Shown: positions 1 to 12,877 of the stretch, piece after piece
How positions within the stretch are numbered: position 1 is the stretch's first letter
Layout of the letters: each line of letters starts with the position of its first letter
The notes under the pieces: model-generated
The model's input: only the letters and a program-made list of their open reading frames with translations
Told to the model about the DNA's origin: nothing
The model's database searches: none
Translations under genes and position numbers: made by a program
Source of the DNA: Phytophthora quininea
Lineage: Eukaryota > Oomycota > Peronosporomycetes > Peronosporales > Peronosporaceae
Length of the DNA: 64,000 nucleotides
Direction: 5' to 3'
NCBI GenBank assembly: GCA_011947345.1
Contig: JAAVTG010000203.1
Location: forward strand, 27,028 to 91,027

Positions 1-125
1 TCTAGTATTTACTGTTGTTGTGCGGATGGAATACGAAAGCGAACTCTTTAGCCGAGCGAACGAGTCGGTCGTCGAGAGCTGTCAACATGTGACTAGCTAG
101 CGTGCTGCACCCTTTATCTTCCCAC

Positions 126-2954
126 TTAGACGTGGACATTCTTGCCGTTGAGTGAGTTGAGAATCGTGAGTACATCACGAAGAACTCCAGTGGCGCTGGC
201 AGCAGCGCCGGAGCCAGCACCCTTGAGAACCAGCGGGTTCGGCTGGTACTGCAGAGAGGAGAAGCCAAACGCGATCTCGTTGTCCTTATTGTAATACGCC
301 GGGTGGTCCTCGCTGATGAGCACGGGCTGGATCTTGGCCTGGATGGCCGGGAACTTGGCTAGGTCGATGGTCGCCACGTAATGCAGACGCTTGTTCTCGG
401 CGACTGCAGGCGCGTAGTACTTCTCATTGAAAGTCTCGTCGTGCGCTTCCAGCCCAGCCACAATATCGTCGACGCTCATGTCGTTGGACCAGTTGATGCT
501 GTCCAAGACACTCTGCGGGATCAACGGCTCAAGCTCCACCGCGCTCGGGTTAATGTGGACGCCGAGAGCACGCGCCAACACGACGATCTTAGCGACCATG
601 TCGGTACCAGTGAAGTCCTCGCGAGGGTCCTGCTCGCAGTAACCTGTACGCAGCACTTCACCCACTGCTTCCGACAGCTTCTTGCCCTTCATGACCTCGT
701 TAGCGACGTAGTTCATGGACCCGCTGAGTGAAGTCGTCGATACCAAGCACACGGTCTCCAGTACGCAAGATGTTGCCCAGTGTGTCGACCACGGGCAGAC
801 TGGCGCCGATAGTCGACGTGTACATGAAAAACGTGCGGCCAGGCTTCGATCGGCTCGTTGCCACACTCTCACGAGACGAAGTCGGCGGCAAGCGGCACAC
901 TGAGCGAGCATTGGAAGCCACGACGTGAATACCTCGGTCGATACATGCCGAGTACAAGTCCTTCGTGTTGGACTGGCCAGAGCAGTCCACCAGGATAGGG
1001 ATCGCCAAGTCCTGCAGTTCGTCTAGCTGCTCGATCGACGGCGCGCCAGAGTATTGCGACGAGGTGTGCGTCGCTGCTGAGAAGACGGTCGTCGTGCTCT
1101 TGCAGCCTTCGAGGCGGGTAATGAGCTCCTCGAACGAGAAGCCTTGTGGTTTGTACAGGAAGTCGCAGCAGTTGGAGCCGAAGCCGACGATATTCACGCG
1201 AGCCTTGTGCTGGAAGCGGTACATCTCTTGCTGCTTCTGAAGCTGTCGGACGACGCCCAAAGTGATGTGGTTGCAGCCCAGCAGCACGATGTTCGTGACG
1301 AGGTAGTCCACGTTGAAGGCGTCGTGACACGACGCACCGCCACCTTGGTATCGTCGCCTCGAATGACGCAGCTCAACGAGCGAGAGCTTGTGCCCTGACC
1401 AACCGCCAGCACCTCGATACCAGCGTCGGCAAGAGCTCCGAAGAACTTGGTCTGGTTGTAAGGGACCTTGGACAAGTCCTCGGCCACGACCGAGAGCATC
1501 GTGACAGGCGACTCTGAGTTCACCGGGTCCACTTCGTGCGATTCGATCTCTCCGTTCAGCTCGGCCGTAATTGCCTCGCAAGCCTTCACCTCAGCGCTAC
1601 GAGGAACCACAACACTGATCGCTTGTCCATGGGCGCCGCGGATCGATAGCCACACGGGAACTTTCAATTCCTCAAGCACCTTCGTAACTCGAGCGCCGAT
1701 ATTTTCCTGGTGAAAGTCGTTGCTGCCGTCCTGCAGGATTCGAGTGCGGGCTTCGATGATCGCCAAGTTTTCCAGCGACGTCGTGCACGTCTCTCGAGTG
1801 CCGGAGCGGCCAACGCCGCTGATGTACGTGCCGTGGCCGTTCGGGTCCATTGTGTTGCGGATGAGCATGGTCACGTCGCCCTTGATCAGCGGCACCATCG
1901 TCCTGGCATGGAACATGCGCGTGCCGTACACTGCCAGTTCTAGCGCTTCGTGGTGGTTCAAATGGGACAATGCCTTGGCACGGTCCACGATCCTCGGGTC
2001 CGCCGTCATGACGCCGGAGATGTCGGTGTTGATCAGCACGTAGTCGGCTCCGAGCGAAGCTCCGACCAAAGTCGCCGTGTAGTCCGATCCATTCCGTCCC
2101 AACGTCGTCGTACGACCGCTCTTCGTCTGTGCAATGAAGCCCGTGATCACCGGCAGCGTATTGGGTTTCCATTGCGCCGCCAACTGCTGCAAGTTGTGCT
2201 TAGACTCGTCGAAAACCACTTTGGCACATCCATGTGTATCATCCGTCGTCAGCCACGTACGAGCGTCCAGGTAGAACGCTTCGACGCCGGCCATGGTCAG
2301 CAGTTTGGCCACGATCTGCGCACTGATCCTCTCTCCAAACGACAGCACCGTGTCGGTGGCAGCAGCCGTCTGCTCCTGCAGCAAGCAGATACCGAAGAGC
2401 AGCTCCCGTAGCGGTTTGAAGTGGTCGACAATCAGCTCCGTCATGTCTTCCACGTCCTCCACCTCCAGCTGGGTCTGCGTCTCGTGAGCGATCACAATTG
2501 TCAACGCTTCCAACTTATCCACGACCTCGAGTGCACTCTGCGAATCTCCTTTGGCGGCAAACGCCACCGCTTCCAGAAGATAGTCGGTCGTATCTCCCAT
2601 CGCCGACACCACCACCGCCAAGACACGCTCCCGTTCGCTACGGACGATACGAACAAGCCCGCAGAGACGTGCGGGGCTGCCCACCGATGTGCCCCCGAAC
2701 TTGTAGACGTTGCGCTTGCCATTGTGATGATCCAAGTGACTGAATTCCGCCGTATCCTCAAGCGACGGCAGAGCGACGTCGCCGTCTAAAGACAGGGGTT
2801 CTCCAGCAAGGCACTGGGCCAATTGGCCCCAATCAGCATTGACGGACTCGTGCAGTCCATTGCTACCTAAGCACGTGTCTTTCGAAATGAATGGAGCCCT
2901 TCCAAGGGGGTGAAAGTATCCGACCAGCTGAAAGACGTGGACGGGACCAACCAT
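126..2954 (-). CDS. Bifunctional aspartokinase / homoserine dehydrogenase
   Basis: Catalyses the first step (aspartate to aspartyl phosphate) and the third step (aspartate semialdehyde to homoserine) of threonine/methionine synthesis. The N-terminal kinase has VYKFGGTSVGS near residue 82, then SFGERISA and NTDISGVMTADPR. An ACT-type regulatory stretch follows, with the CVIRGDD end of the kinase half. The dehydrogenase half has a Rossmann segment (VNIVGFGSN), then SLSGSMNYV and a C-terminus ending in NGKNVHV. The order matches bacterial ThrA-type fusions. The frame changes twice, near 1326-1336 and at 731-732, inside conserved sequence, so I join three frames. The ATG at 2954 gives an 80-residue leader with no recognisable domain, so the true start is uncertain. 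Transcribed away from the MFS gene, which begins about 60 bp away. Confidence 0.93.
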
Positions 2955-3013
2955 CGGTCAACATCCTCCCGACGGTGCATGACGAGGCACAGTCAGACAT
3001 TAGTGGCTTTGCA

Positions 3014-4568
3014 ATGGTGGCGGCGGAGACTTCGGTTGCTACGGATGCCCTGGATACGGTGGAGTTATCGACATCGAAGCCTCAAGGCGTGGCTGAAGAC
3101 CGTGGCCATCCTCGGGTGCGGGCTTGGTACGCTCACATGCTGCTGATCCATCTGTCCGAGTTCGGTGCCGAAGCTTCCCGTGGGTTGGTGCTGCCGACGC
3201 TGTTCACGTACGTGCAGGAGCTTGGAGGTGGACTGGAAGACATTGGGCTGTTGACAGCACTCTTCAGTGTCGGTCGGTTCTTCTCGTCGCTGTTGTTTGG
3301 CTGGCTGTGCGACCGCACGTCGTTCCGAGTGCTCTACAACGTGGCTGGGGTGTGTGCTGTACTAGGCAACGTCATGTACGTCCTGCCTTATAGCCCGTCG
3401 ATCCACAGCAGGACGATGCTGGCGCTCAGTCGGTTCGTGATCGGCTTTGGTGCTGGCAACCGCAGCGTTTGTCGAGCCAACATCGCCATGCTCACGGGCG
3501 TGGACCAGCGACTGCAGTACTTTACAGTGTTTGCGACAGTCGTGTTCCTCGCGTACGCCTTGACGCCAGGACTCGGCAGTGTCGTTGGAGACACCGAATT
3601 GAAGGTCGTTGGCGACGTCGTGCAATTCAATCGGTTCACGGCTCCAGGGTTCATCCTGGTGGCGCTCAACCTGCTCACGATTGCGTTCAACAACTTCATT
3701 TTTGACGACTCGATCTCACGCGAAGACGCTCCCAGAGCTGCTGATTCTACTATCAAGAAGGATGAGAGTCTGGAAGCAAAGACGGCTGAGAAAGTGCTCA
3801 CAATCTCAGTCAAAGAAGCTCCAGAATCGAGTGATGCCGTCGAAGACTTGTCGGACCGTGCGGTGACTGTGGGGATGTTGGTCTTCATCTTTTTGAATTT
3901 CAACGCGTGGAATCCTGTCCATCTTCGAGACCGTGAACGTTCCTCTCTTCCTCGAGATGACGAATCGGTCCACTGCAGCGGAGCAAGATTCAGTTGAGGC
4001 CACGCAGGACGCGTCCACATTTTACCTCGTCGTCGGTTTGCTGGGCTTATTATCCTACGGTTCTGTTCAGGCACTACGCAAGAAAGTCTCGGACGTGGGT
4101 TTCCTCCTCTTCGGGTTTGCTACACTGCTCATCGGCAACGCGATTCTACTCACACTTTGTGCGGAGATGCGTACCAGCCACGACAGTATCCACAGTGCCA
4201 GCGTGGACCATTCCCAACAACAGTTTGACATTTTCGTTGCGGCCGAAGTATTCGTGTGGAGTATCGGCTGTCCGTTGACATCGGCGGTGGTGGTGTCGGC
4301 GTTTTCTAAAGTGTTAGGGTCACGACCTCAAGGACTTCTCATGGGCGTTTTCGGGTCTTCAGCATCCGTTGCTCGGATGGTGTTGCCGTTCTTGCCCAGT
4401 CTGCTGGCGTCCTGGCCGTTGTTGTTCCTAGTCAACATGGTGCTGTGTGCGATATGCATCCTCGTGCTGTCACTGTACTTGGGGTTTATCTCTAACCAGA
4501 AGAAGCGAAAGGATCCGTCTTACTGCAGTGTACAACTTCATTCGGATGGCCGAGAGCTACAGAGATAA
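3014..4568 (+). CDS. Major facilitator superfamily transporter (CLN7/MFSD8-like)
   Basis: A 12-TM secondary carrier. After a hydrophilic N-terminus, TM1 begins at WYAHMLLIHLSEFGAEASRG. A classic MFS loop 2-3 signature is visible (LFGWLCDRTSFR), and TM4-5 carry SRFVIGFGAGNRSV. A charged cytosolic loop separates the two six-helix halves; the second half begins at FLNFNAWG. Around 3909-3910 one base is missing in a GG run; restoring it continues the reading into SIFETVNVPLF, typical of the CLN7-like group. Substrate unknown; a vacuolar or lysosomal membrane is inferred only from family resemblance. An ATG at 2891 is in frame but would overlap the divergent AK-HSDH 5' end, so I prefer the ATG at 3014. 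Confidence 0.82.
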
Positions 4569-4619
4569 CCGTTTTCAATGATCAGCAATAAATACATGAT
4601 CTATTAGTTTCGCCACGCC

Positions 4620-6330
4620 ATGGAGTTGAAAGTTGAGCCGGTCTGCGGGAGGAATTACGTTGTCCAAGAAAGTGGTGGAGAGATCCTCAAGAAGTCGCTT
4701 CTTGGCGAAAATGGCTGCAGCTTACCATCGTCTCGAGGAGTCTGTTGGAACCCGTTGACTCGCAGTCTGATGGTGTGCGATACTCTCAAGTGCTGCGTGC
4801 GCATGTTCGGAGCTTCCTTCACTTCAGACGAAAGCGTTCGAATGTCTTTGAATTGCGATGACAAAGGGGAGTATGTTTCGACGATTGGCAGTCAAGGCTC
4901 TTCGCCAGGTCAATTTATTTGTCCGGTGGCAGTGACGGTCAACATGCGAGGTGAAATTGCAGTAGCGGACGGGAAACTGAACCGCGTGCAAGTTTTCTCT
5001 GGCGGTGGCGACTTGGAGCATCTTTTTGGTCGGACTGGTACGGGTCGAGGCGAATTTCGAGGATTGAGCGACGTAAAATTTCTGCCGAGAGGATACCTTG
5101 CCATCGCCGACCCTGGCAACGACCGGATCCAAATCACGTCGGTGACAGGAGTCATCGTCCAAATTGTCGGACGATACGGATGGAAATTGGGGAATTCGCG
5201 CAACCGAGCTCTTTGGCTGTGACCAGAAGTGGCGACTTGTTTGTGTGTGACCAAGGGAACAAACGCATTCAGCGGTTCTCTGCCAAGGGGAAAGCGCTTC
5301 TTGCGTGGGGCAGTCGACGTGGTCGCAGTCCTATGGCCGATGGAATCGACTTTGCTTCTCAACAACCTCTGATTTACTCTGTTTTCGATATTCCTTGCGA
5401 TATTGCGATCGGAGTTAATGACGAGGTCATCGTGTGCGACTCTGGCAAGCAGCAACTGTTGGTTTTCTCGGACGTCGGCGCTTGTCTGCACGTTATCAAG
5501 GCACCGACAGTTTTCAAGTCGTGTTTACCAACTGCAGTTGCAAATTGTTCGAATATGTTGGTCGTGATTGGAAGGACGAACACGTTAGGGACTACTGTCG
5601 ATGCTTTAACTTCAGACGTTCAGGAGAACGATCTACATAATTGTTTTCTTGCTGCATTTCCTCCCGCCAGGCGACTGCGGATGGGTCGATTCGCACCGAT
5701 ACCTGCACATATCGTCACCGCAACCATAAGCTTTTGTGCTATTCGGACGTACTGCATCTTCGGCTTGCCAACCGCTATTTCCATCAAGTCTGTCGAAAGT
5801 TGAGAAATGAGTGGAAGCTCTTTCCGTTCGTCGTTGGCCACGCGACTGTCATGAAATACAACCGAGTCATATCACCTGCTACGGGTCTGGTAGCTGTAGA
5901 GGAAGCGTTTGAGAAATGGGGACTACGAATCCACAAGCCAACCAACAACATCCGCAAGCACGTGATGGACTTCCAAGCAGGATTTTGTAGCGCTTTGAGC
6001 TCATTGTATGAGCCGCTGTTTTGCTACCAGCATGAAGACATTTTGCGAGTACTTTTCCACTACTACACGACGTCGACAAAGGAAGAGATCGGCAAAGCTG
6101 CTTTCATCGAAATTGTGACGGAAATTCAAGAAGTTCGAGCAGGATTCCGTTTGTGGAAGCAATGCGTCCCGTTTACAGGAGCAAAAGCTGCTTCAGTGCC
6201 AGCGATTCGAACTGCAGACAATCTACAAGAAACTTCCAATGGAGTGCCAGTACCAAAATCACTGCAACTTGTTGAGAACGCGCAGCAGCACCAATTATCA
6301 AAGCTGCTGCGAAAACTTCGAGCACTTTAA
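4620..6330 (+). CDS. NHL-repeat (beta-propeller) protein with F-box-like C-terminal region
   Basis: The N-terminal 350 residues carry at least four NHL units, each of the form GxF..P..(10)G.(I/L).V.D..N.R(I/V)Q.F: GEIAVADGKLNRVQVF, GYLAIADPGNDRIQI, GDLFVCDQGNKRIQRF and DEVIVCDSGKQQLLVF. Then comes a short F-box-like stretch (LRLANRYFHQVCRKL..W) and an alpha-helical tail ending KLLRKLRAL. Two single-base losses break the frame: a G run at 5189-5192 and a C run at 5663-5665. One added base at each gives one continuous protein of about 570 residues. NHL propellers usually bind protein or RNA; an F-box would suggest a ubiquitin-ligase adaptor, but this part is weak. Starts 51 bp after the MFS stop on the same strand. 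Confidence 0.7.
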
Positions 6331-6561
6331 CGCTAATGCATAAGAATTTGACTGATAAGAACGTTTCCAGTCTACTGGTATTCCGAACAACAAACCAAGG
6401 TTTTTATGGTAGCAGTTCCCGACAAGACAAAGGCGTTTTATCCAACTCGACTATAAATGAAAAGCATGAGCTTGGCCTCGCCTGCTGTGACTTACCATTT
6501 CCTTAATCATTGCCGAACTCGACATCAAAGTTAATCAGCAACAAAACAGGTTGAAAAAATC

Positions 6562-8903
6562 ATGGGCTGCGCGCAGTCGACCGAAGCGATTCGACCGAAC
6601 ATGTTCCAGGAGAAGTTGTGCATGCACCACAAAACCCCGTGGCCGAAGTGTATCGCTCTGTGGGTGAGCTTGGTCGCGGTGCGTTCGGAGTCGTTGAGAA
6701 AGTGGAACACTTGAAGACCCACAGACACTACGCGATGAAGACGGTCAAGTTTGCGAACAGCAGTGAGCGACACGAGTTCGAGCGAGAGACTGATCTGCTA
6801 CGAGGTCTTCATCACCCCAACATTGTGCGCATGGTTGAGACGTTTGAAGACGGCCACCACTTCAACATCATCATGGAGATCAGTTCCGGCGGAACGGTTC
6901 GTTTTGCAAAATGTTATCACTGCGTTGATCGTGGTTTTTAACCTTCTTGGTGAGTGGGCAGTTGCTAGACCAAGTGAAAGCTCGCAACAAACCATTCTCG
7001 GAAGAAGAAGCGAAGAAGATTATTCGCGCTTTGGCATCGGTCGTGCAGTACCTACACTCCCGCAGAATCTGCGTAGGCCTTGACAGTTTATTGTGGAGTT
7101 TGAGCAAAACGCTAATGGGGGTTGTTCTGACAGCACCGTGATCTGAAATTGGAGAACATCCTCGTCGAAACTTCGGAGGATGGAGATCGCATTAAGCTCT
7201 GCGAGTACGTACGAACGATTTCGCTGTCTGGGGATCGAAATACTCAAGTTTCATTGCTTGTAGCTTTGGTGCGAGTACGCTCTACAAAAGTGGAGCGAGC
7301 ATGACCAAGGTTTTGGGGTCTATTGCGTACATGGCGGTGCGTGCAAGTTGGTCGATTAATATTTTATCCTCCACTCATCCTTGCTGCCGCGCTAAATTAC
7401 AGCCTGAAGTGCTCGAGGGGAACTACACAGAGTCTTGTGATCTGTGGAGTCTCGGTGTTATCATGGTATAGCCACATTGCTTGCATTGAATCGCGTTCAT
7501 CGTGTCTAAACAACTTGCTGATCCCAGTACATGCTGCTGAGCAACAAGCAGCCATTCTACGCTAAAACGGAGGATGACCTCGTCGAGAAGATCCTCGAAG
7601 GTGAAGTCAAATACGACAGACCAGTATGGGAGCAAGTGTCCTCGGAAGCGAAGAATCTGATCCACAAGCTGCTCAACGTATGTCGCGTCACCTTCTACGT
7701 AATTGTACTAGCACTAACCAATTTCTTTTCACGCAGACTGATGCTTCCGAACGCTACACAGCCGCTCAGGTGCTTGCAGACCCGTGGATCAAGTCGACGG
7801 AGGTGCCTATTTCCCCGGAAGTGTACGAGTTGTTACTTTACTACCTCTGTCTTTGACGCAAAACTTACTTTTGCTACTGTTCATAGCTACGACGAATTCG
7901 TTCCACGGGTTAAGGCATTCTGTGGCTACTCGCCGCTATTGCGAGCGTCACTCGTAGCGATGGCGTTCTGCATGTCATCATCGCAAGTCTCTCTGCACTC
8001 GACCGTCTACAACGAACTCAACACCACTCACGTAAGGAGCAATTTCGTGTATGATTCTTACGACAACTAAGCAATTTCTGTTTTCTTCTGCAGAACGGCG
8101 AATTGACGTTGCAGGAGCTTCAAAGCGCACCAGCTCTGACGCGGTTCAAACTCGACATGGAGAAGATTGTTGCAGCGTAAGTCTGAAGGGATATTATTCG
8201 ATCGTCCAAGTTTTTGCTAACTTGGCATTGTTGTACAGTCTTGATCTACAGCATGAAAACGGCATCAATTTGCTGGAATTTGTGGCTGCAACTTGAGTCC
8301 CGAAGACGCTGCCGATGACGAGCTGCTTCTTGCAGCTTTCCACGTTCTTGACTGTTCCCACCGCGGTTCAATCACCAAAGAAGACCTGAAAGGTACGAAC
8401 CGAAAACGTTTTATGATCTACAAGGTAGAAATGCTAACTCTAATATCTTCACACGCAGCACTGCTAGGTGAGCACTACACTGTTGCCATGTGCCACGATA
8501 TGATCAAGAAAGTTGATGCCGACAAAGACGGCAAGCTCAACTTTGAGGACTATGCCAAGATGATGACGGTATGTGCCTCGAGCTCAAAGTCTATTAAATG
8601 CCGACTAACGATGCTTGTGATGCAGCTTCCGAGTCGCCTGAGTGGCAAGATCAGCAAGGCTGGCGACAATATCGTCGTAGCTCAGACGTCGGACCGCAAT
8701 CGGCATCCACGGAAAATGTTCAACGCCGCAGCGTGTCCAATGTCGGCCCCATCGACACCGAACCGGCCACCAAGGAAGACGCTCTGAACACCATTGAAGC
8801 ACTTCGCATGGAATTGGCCGGTGGCATTGCCATTGTCGACCCTAAGAAAGTAGATATTCAAGTCGATCCTGTCCAAGTTTCGGCTGTTGAAGCCGTGAGT
8901 TGA
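6562..8903 (+). CDS. Calcium-dependent protein kinase-like (N-myristoylated, kinase + EF-hands)
   Basis: The N-terminus MGCAQST is a good myristoylation/palmitoylation signal, so membrane anchoring is likely. The kinase domain shows GRGAFG, YAMKTVK, the catalytic HRDLK at 7134, DFG split by an intron at 7205-7263, and MAPEVLEG. EF-hand-like loops follow, the clearest at 8511-8550 (DADKDGKLNFED). Seven introns of about 58-66 bp lie in the kinase part, e.g. 6897-6961, 7073-7133, 7337-7402, 7466-7527 and 7678-7736, and about four more follow. Two missing bases, in CCCC at 6635-6638 and TT at 8293-8294, are needed to join frames (KTP|VAEVY and AAT|LSPED). The C-terminal end is ambiguous: one frame stops at 8787, the better-looking one at 8903. 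Oomycete CDPK-like kinases usually act in calcium signalling of spores. Confidence 0.85.
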
Positions 8904-10182
8904 CTTCTAAGGCTTGACTGAAGTTTGTCAATGTCCATCAAACAAGTTTTGACTTAGCGACTTCATTTCGAGGCTCTGCAGGGTGGTGGGGGCCACGACG
9001 ATGTGTTCTCTGTGTCAGCTAGCTAGCAAGGACGCCATCGTGCACGCATTTAAAAAGCAAGGGAAAAGTTCACTATGCCCCCAAAGTTTCAAGAAGTTGT
9101 TATATGCCCTCGTAGTTTCACTTTGCTGATATGTCCCTCCGATCGCGGCAAGTCCCTGACGGAGTTGGCGGCGAGATATGGACCATCAATGAGTCGTTGG
9201 CTTTAGAGTTTCAAGTGATGCAGGAAGTCGATGTCAAAATTTGCGGATTTTCTCGGGATTGGAGGCGACCAATGGGCTCGTCATGTGAAAAGTTGTCGTG
9301 ACGGAGATGCCTCGAGCCCGTACAGTCTTTTGCGTTTGGTTGAGGTGAGGCCGGATACAACGGAACAGATGAGTGACTACTTTCAGCAGACAGAGCTTTG
9401 GTATCCGTTCTCGAAATCTCTCTGAAGTGGAATTATAATTTATGACATGTGGACCAAGGTCGAATGCAACAATTGACGGACACACTCGAGTTGGAAGACA
9501 ACGATGAATAACTTGAGAGATACAGGCCCGTTCGAGGCAAGCCACGATTGCTGTTTTCGATGGGCAAGTTTGAAAATGAAGTGAAAAGTCCATTCCCACG
9601 AAAATGAACGATATGGCGAGTGGTGGACGGAGATGAAGCACATTCTGTTCGAGATACATCGCCATGAGGAGGACCAGCATCTGCTTTTGTAAGGATGCAT
9701 CAAGAACAGTGGATAACATAGTCAACAGTTCCTGCGATGCTCTGTCGATTACTAAAACGCGCAGGGATCTATTTCGTGATGAAAGCGTGGGAACACGGAA
9801 TGCATTTCGATGGAGACACTTTAGTTTAGTTGGTGCTGCTGGACCCCGATTCGTTGGATTTCGCTCGACGAGGAGCTGTCTTAAGCTTGATGAGGAATTG
9901 CAATGCCTCGACCCAGTCGCCACGCTTGATCCTTTTGATTTCCGGACTTTCACCGTCAGCGATCTGAAGAGAGAAAAGGAATACATTTCAGTGAGCATTT
10001 CAGTCGCAGCCAAACTGCACCACGTACCTCGAGATCAAGTGTGCGGTTCTCTTCGTACTCCACCGAAAAGCAATGAGGTGCTCGCGCAGGCAACTTGGCT
10101 CGATCGAACACGCGAGTGTCTTGACCGATGAGTACTCGCGCAATTGACCTCGTTGGAATGGTCGCCTTGGCCACGGTACTGT
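8904..10182. other. Spacer with an undecipherable coding relic
   Basis: No gene recognised. Short plus-strand open stretches (9231-9425; 9664-10131) show coding-like composition, such as GIYFVMKAWEHGMHFDGD around 9766-9819 in another frame. They are broken by many stops in every frame and match no family I know. A 780-bp open frame on the minus strand (9234-10013) looks like the shadow of this relic. Confidence 0.3.
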
Positions 10183-12749
10183 TCACCTTCCGGTAGTTAA
10201 GATACTCGAGGTCGGCCGAACACCAAACAAATCGGACGTGCGGCTTCCCATAGCGACCGTACTTGACGAACAGCTGCCGTTGCGGAGCAATTCCATCCGC
10301 TTGCGGATCAAGTCGCTCCCAGTCTTGCGAGGGTTTTCTACAGGAGGTGGCGGAGGGCTTTCAACATTTGACGCCAAAGCAGCTCCACGGACTGCCATTT
10401 GCTTGTCTTCAATGGGATCACCTTCGGAGACGTTTACACTGTTGCATTCCGACACCTTCGAAGGTTTTGTCTTGACTGGTGAACGTTTGACTGGGTTTGT
10501 CACCGGACGTTCGTACTCGTGGGTCTCGGATGCTTCACTGTCGTTCTCGCTGTCGCTTCCGCTGTTAAAACCATCCCGGTCTCCGGTACTAGCAAAGCGA
10601 CCGCTTTCAGACGTTCGAAGACGAGAACTCTGGCGTTTGCGTAGAGCCCCGAGTGCGACTTCGACCGTACAATCGAAATTTTAGCGTCCATATCTCCGAG
10701 CGATTGGGACTCCTCGACACTGCGGATCTGCTCCTTCAGCAGCTCTGCTTCTCGTTTTTGCTCAAGCACCCGTTGCTCCAATTGCTCTACTGTCCGAGTC
10801 TGCTGACTCATAAGCTCTTGAAGCTCTGCAGCAGTGTTCGACGCGAAGAAAGTATTCTCCTTTAAAATAACAAGACACCCGATGGCCGTCGACATCCCCA
10901 GCTCGCGGATCTCTTTGGCCACGTTGTCATGAAGCTGTCGTAAATCTGCAAACTCTTCGTCGCTTGTCGATTTATCCAGCTCTTCCCTGGGCAGATCACC
11001 CGCCAGCAACAGCTTCTCGACCAATTCTTCGCACTGCATCCAGTCGACTTTCTTATCGGCTTGTTTGGATCGCTCCCGAGCGCTTTTCGCAGCTGCCAAA
11101 GCGGATTTGGTTTCCTCTTGAGCTGCTGCGAGTTGTCGTTGCCAATGCTGCTCCTGCTTCGCGAATTGAATGGTTTGATCTTGCACATTGTTTTCGAGGT
11201 GTTCGGCTCGAGTCTGTAGTTCAAGATTGGTCTGTTCGAGCTCTGCGTTGAGTTTTTCCATAGCCTCGATACGCTTTTCAGTGTCCACCTCCGTGTTCAC
11301 TGCGATATCGACAACCACCTCAGAGCAGCGTTGCATAAAGCGACACGTAGAGATCGACTCGTCCACGAAGTCGCTCTCTGGGTTGAGAGTCGCAATGAAC
11401 ACCGACTTGCAATTTCCTCCCAGACTGCCTCGCAGTACGGACGTGAGCATGGAGTTCCGGTAGGGGATATGGTAAGTCTTCGACACTGTATTGCGTTTGT
11501 TTCGTAGAGATAAAATCACCTACAACATTTACCAGTTATGAATCCATTCTAGTGTTAGTTTGGACTGCAATGGAAGTGTACTGTACCTGTTCGAGGTGGT
11601 GGAGAGACAAGTTAATGTGCTTTCCCTCCGATCGCATCCGTTGAGTACCATCACGCTTATAAACTCGTTCAGACCCAGCAAGATCGACGAGGTGGAGCTT
11701 AGACGTGACAATGATATCCGAATCAATTGGCCGTGACTCGATCATGACGCTGAATATTGAGTGAGATCGAGAGGATGCCTACAAAGACCATTTCGTCATT
11801 ATACCGAGCTGTTCAATACAGAAGATGAAGACTGCGAACCTGGTTCATTGGAGTATCGCTCGTAACCCGGTTCATATTGCCCAAGAAGAGTAAGTTCAGC
11901 GCTTCTTCTTCCGACACAGCCTCAAAAACACTAGAAAATAGTGCCACCATTTCGTGAATAATTGGCTTCTTTCTTCAAAACAAGAAAAAATATATGCCCT
12001 TACCCGAGGTTTCGGAAGTGCATGTCTCCTTCATCGTCGTCCATGAGTAAGACTTTCGTCCATTCTTCAATTGGCCGATCCGTATGGGACCTTAACGATA
12101 TAATACGTTAGACCATGTGCATCACTTGCATAGTTAGCGTACTCTTTCTTACCTATCGAGCAAGTCGTAGATATTTTCGTTGTAGATCTCGAGGTACGAG
12201 ATGTAGCATGAGTAGCGCATGTTGGGTCGCTTCTCGAACTCTTCAAAAATGGTCGACAGTACTCTTGGAATAATTCCTCGATCCGCATAGTGCTCGCCAC
12301 CCGTGATCGTATATGTTTTGCCTGACCCTGTCTGTCCGTAAGCAAGAATGGTTCCATTGTATCCGTCCAACGCGCTGTGTACGATATCCTGCCGTCTTCT
12401 GTGTTAGTAATTGCATGCTTAAAACATTGTTTGTCACAACTTACACGACAAACTTCGTTAAAAACTTGGTCTTGAGAAACACTCGGATCGAAGATGTTGT
12501 TGAAGTGGAAATCCACACCATCTCTCTGTTTTAAATGCATCCTGGAATCGTCGTCGTCTGGTGGTGGGAATCCGATCACTGCGCCACTATATCTGCCGTC
12601 GTCCACTTTCTCTAAGACAGAATACTGTTAGTAGTCGGCCATAGTTTTTAAGTGATGGCATATGTATTTACCGAGATGAAAGTTCGCGCACTCGTGGCCA
12701 CGACGAGGGGTCGTAGCCGTGCATACGTGCCGATGTGCCACTTGACCAT
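10183..12749 (-). CDS. Kinesin motor protein, KIF6/KIF9-like
   Basis: Plus-end microtubule motor, of the KIF6/9 group tied to cilia and flagella. The start ATG (12747-12749) gives MVKWHIGTYARLRP, the first strand of a kinesin motor. Early exons: 12672-12749, 12445-12624, 12153-12388, with GT-AG introns. The motor has GYNGTILAYGQTGSGKT (P-loop), SYLEIYNENIYDLLDR, SSRSHSIF (switch I), LVDLAGSER (switch II) and LSLHHLEQ. From about 11280 to 10700 a coiled coil runs (AELEQTNLELQTRAEHLENN, EQLEQRVLEQKREAEL), then a Ser/Asp-rich tail with a Pro run (SPPPPP). A CCCC run at 10649-10652 lacks one base; the true frame continues as GRFASTGDRDGFNSGSDSEN to the stop at 10183. Probably works in the zoospore flagellum. 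Confidence 0.88.
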
Positions 12750-12877
12750 CGTCTGCAAGCAATTGAACCCTTGTGGTGGCGCCTAATTTTGACAATAAGC
12801 AAGGCGTTTTCAAACTTGGAGACGTCAAAGTAATTTTAGTTAGGACCGTTCCAGTCGCGATCTTCAGCTCCTTTACG

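Noticed and set aside
725..1340. Programmed ribosomal frameshifting in AK-HSDH
   Set aside because: Similar shifts occur in many unrelated genes here, mostly at homopolymers; no slippery site with a structure was seen.
9234..10013. 259-codon open frame on the minus strand
   Set aside because: No motif, and composition looks like the reverse of a decayed plus-strand coding stretch.
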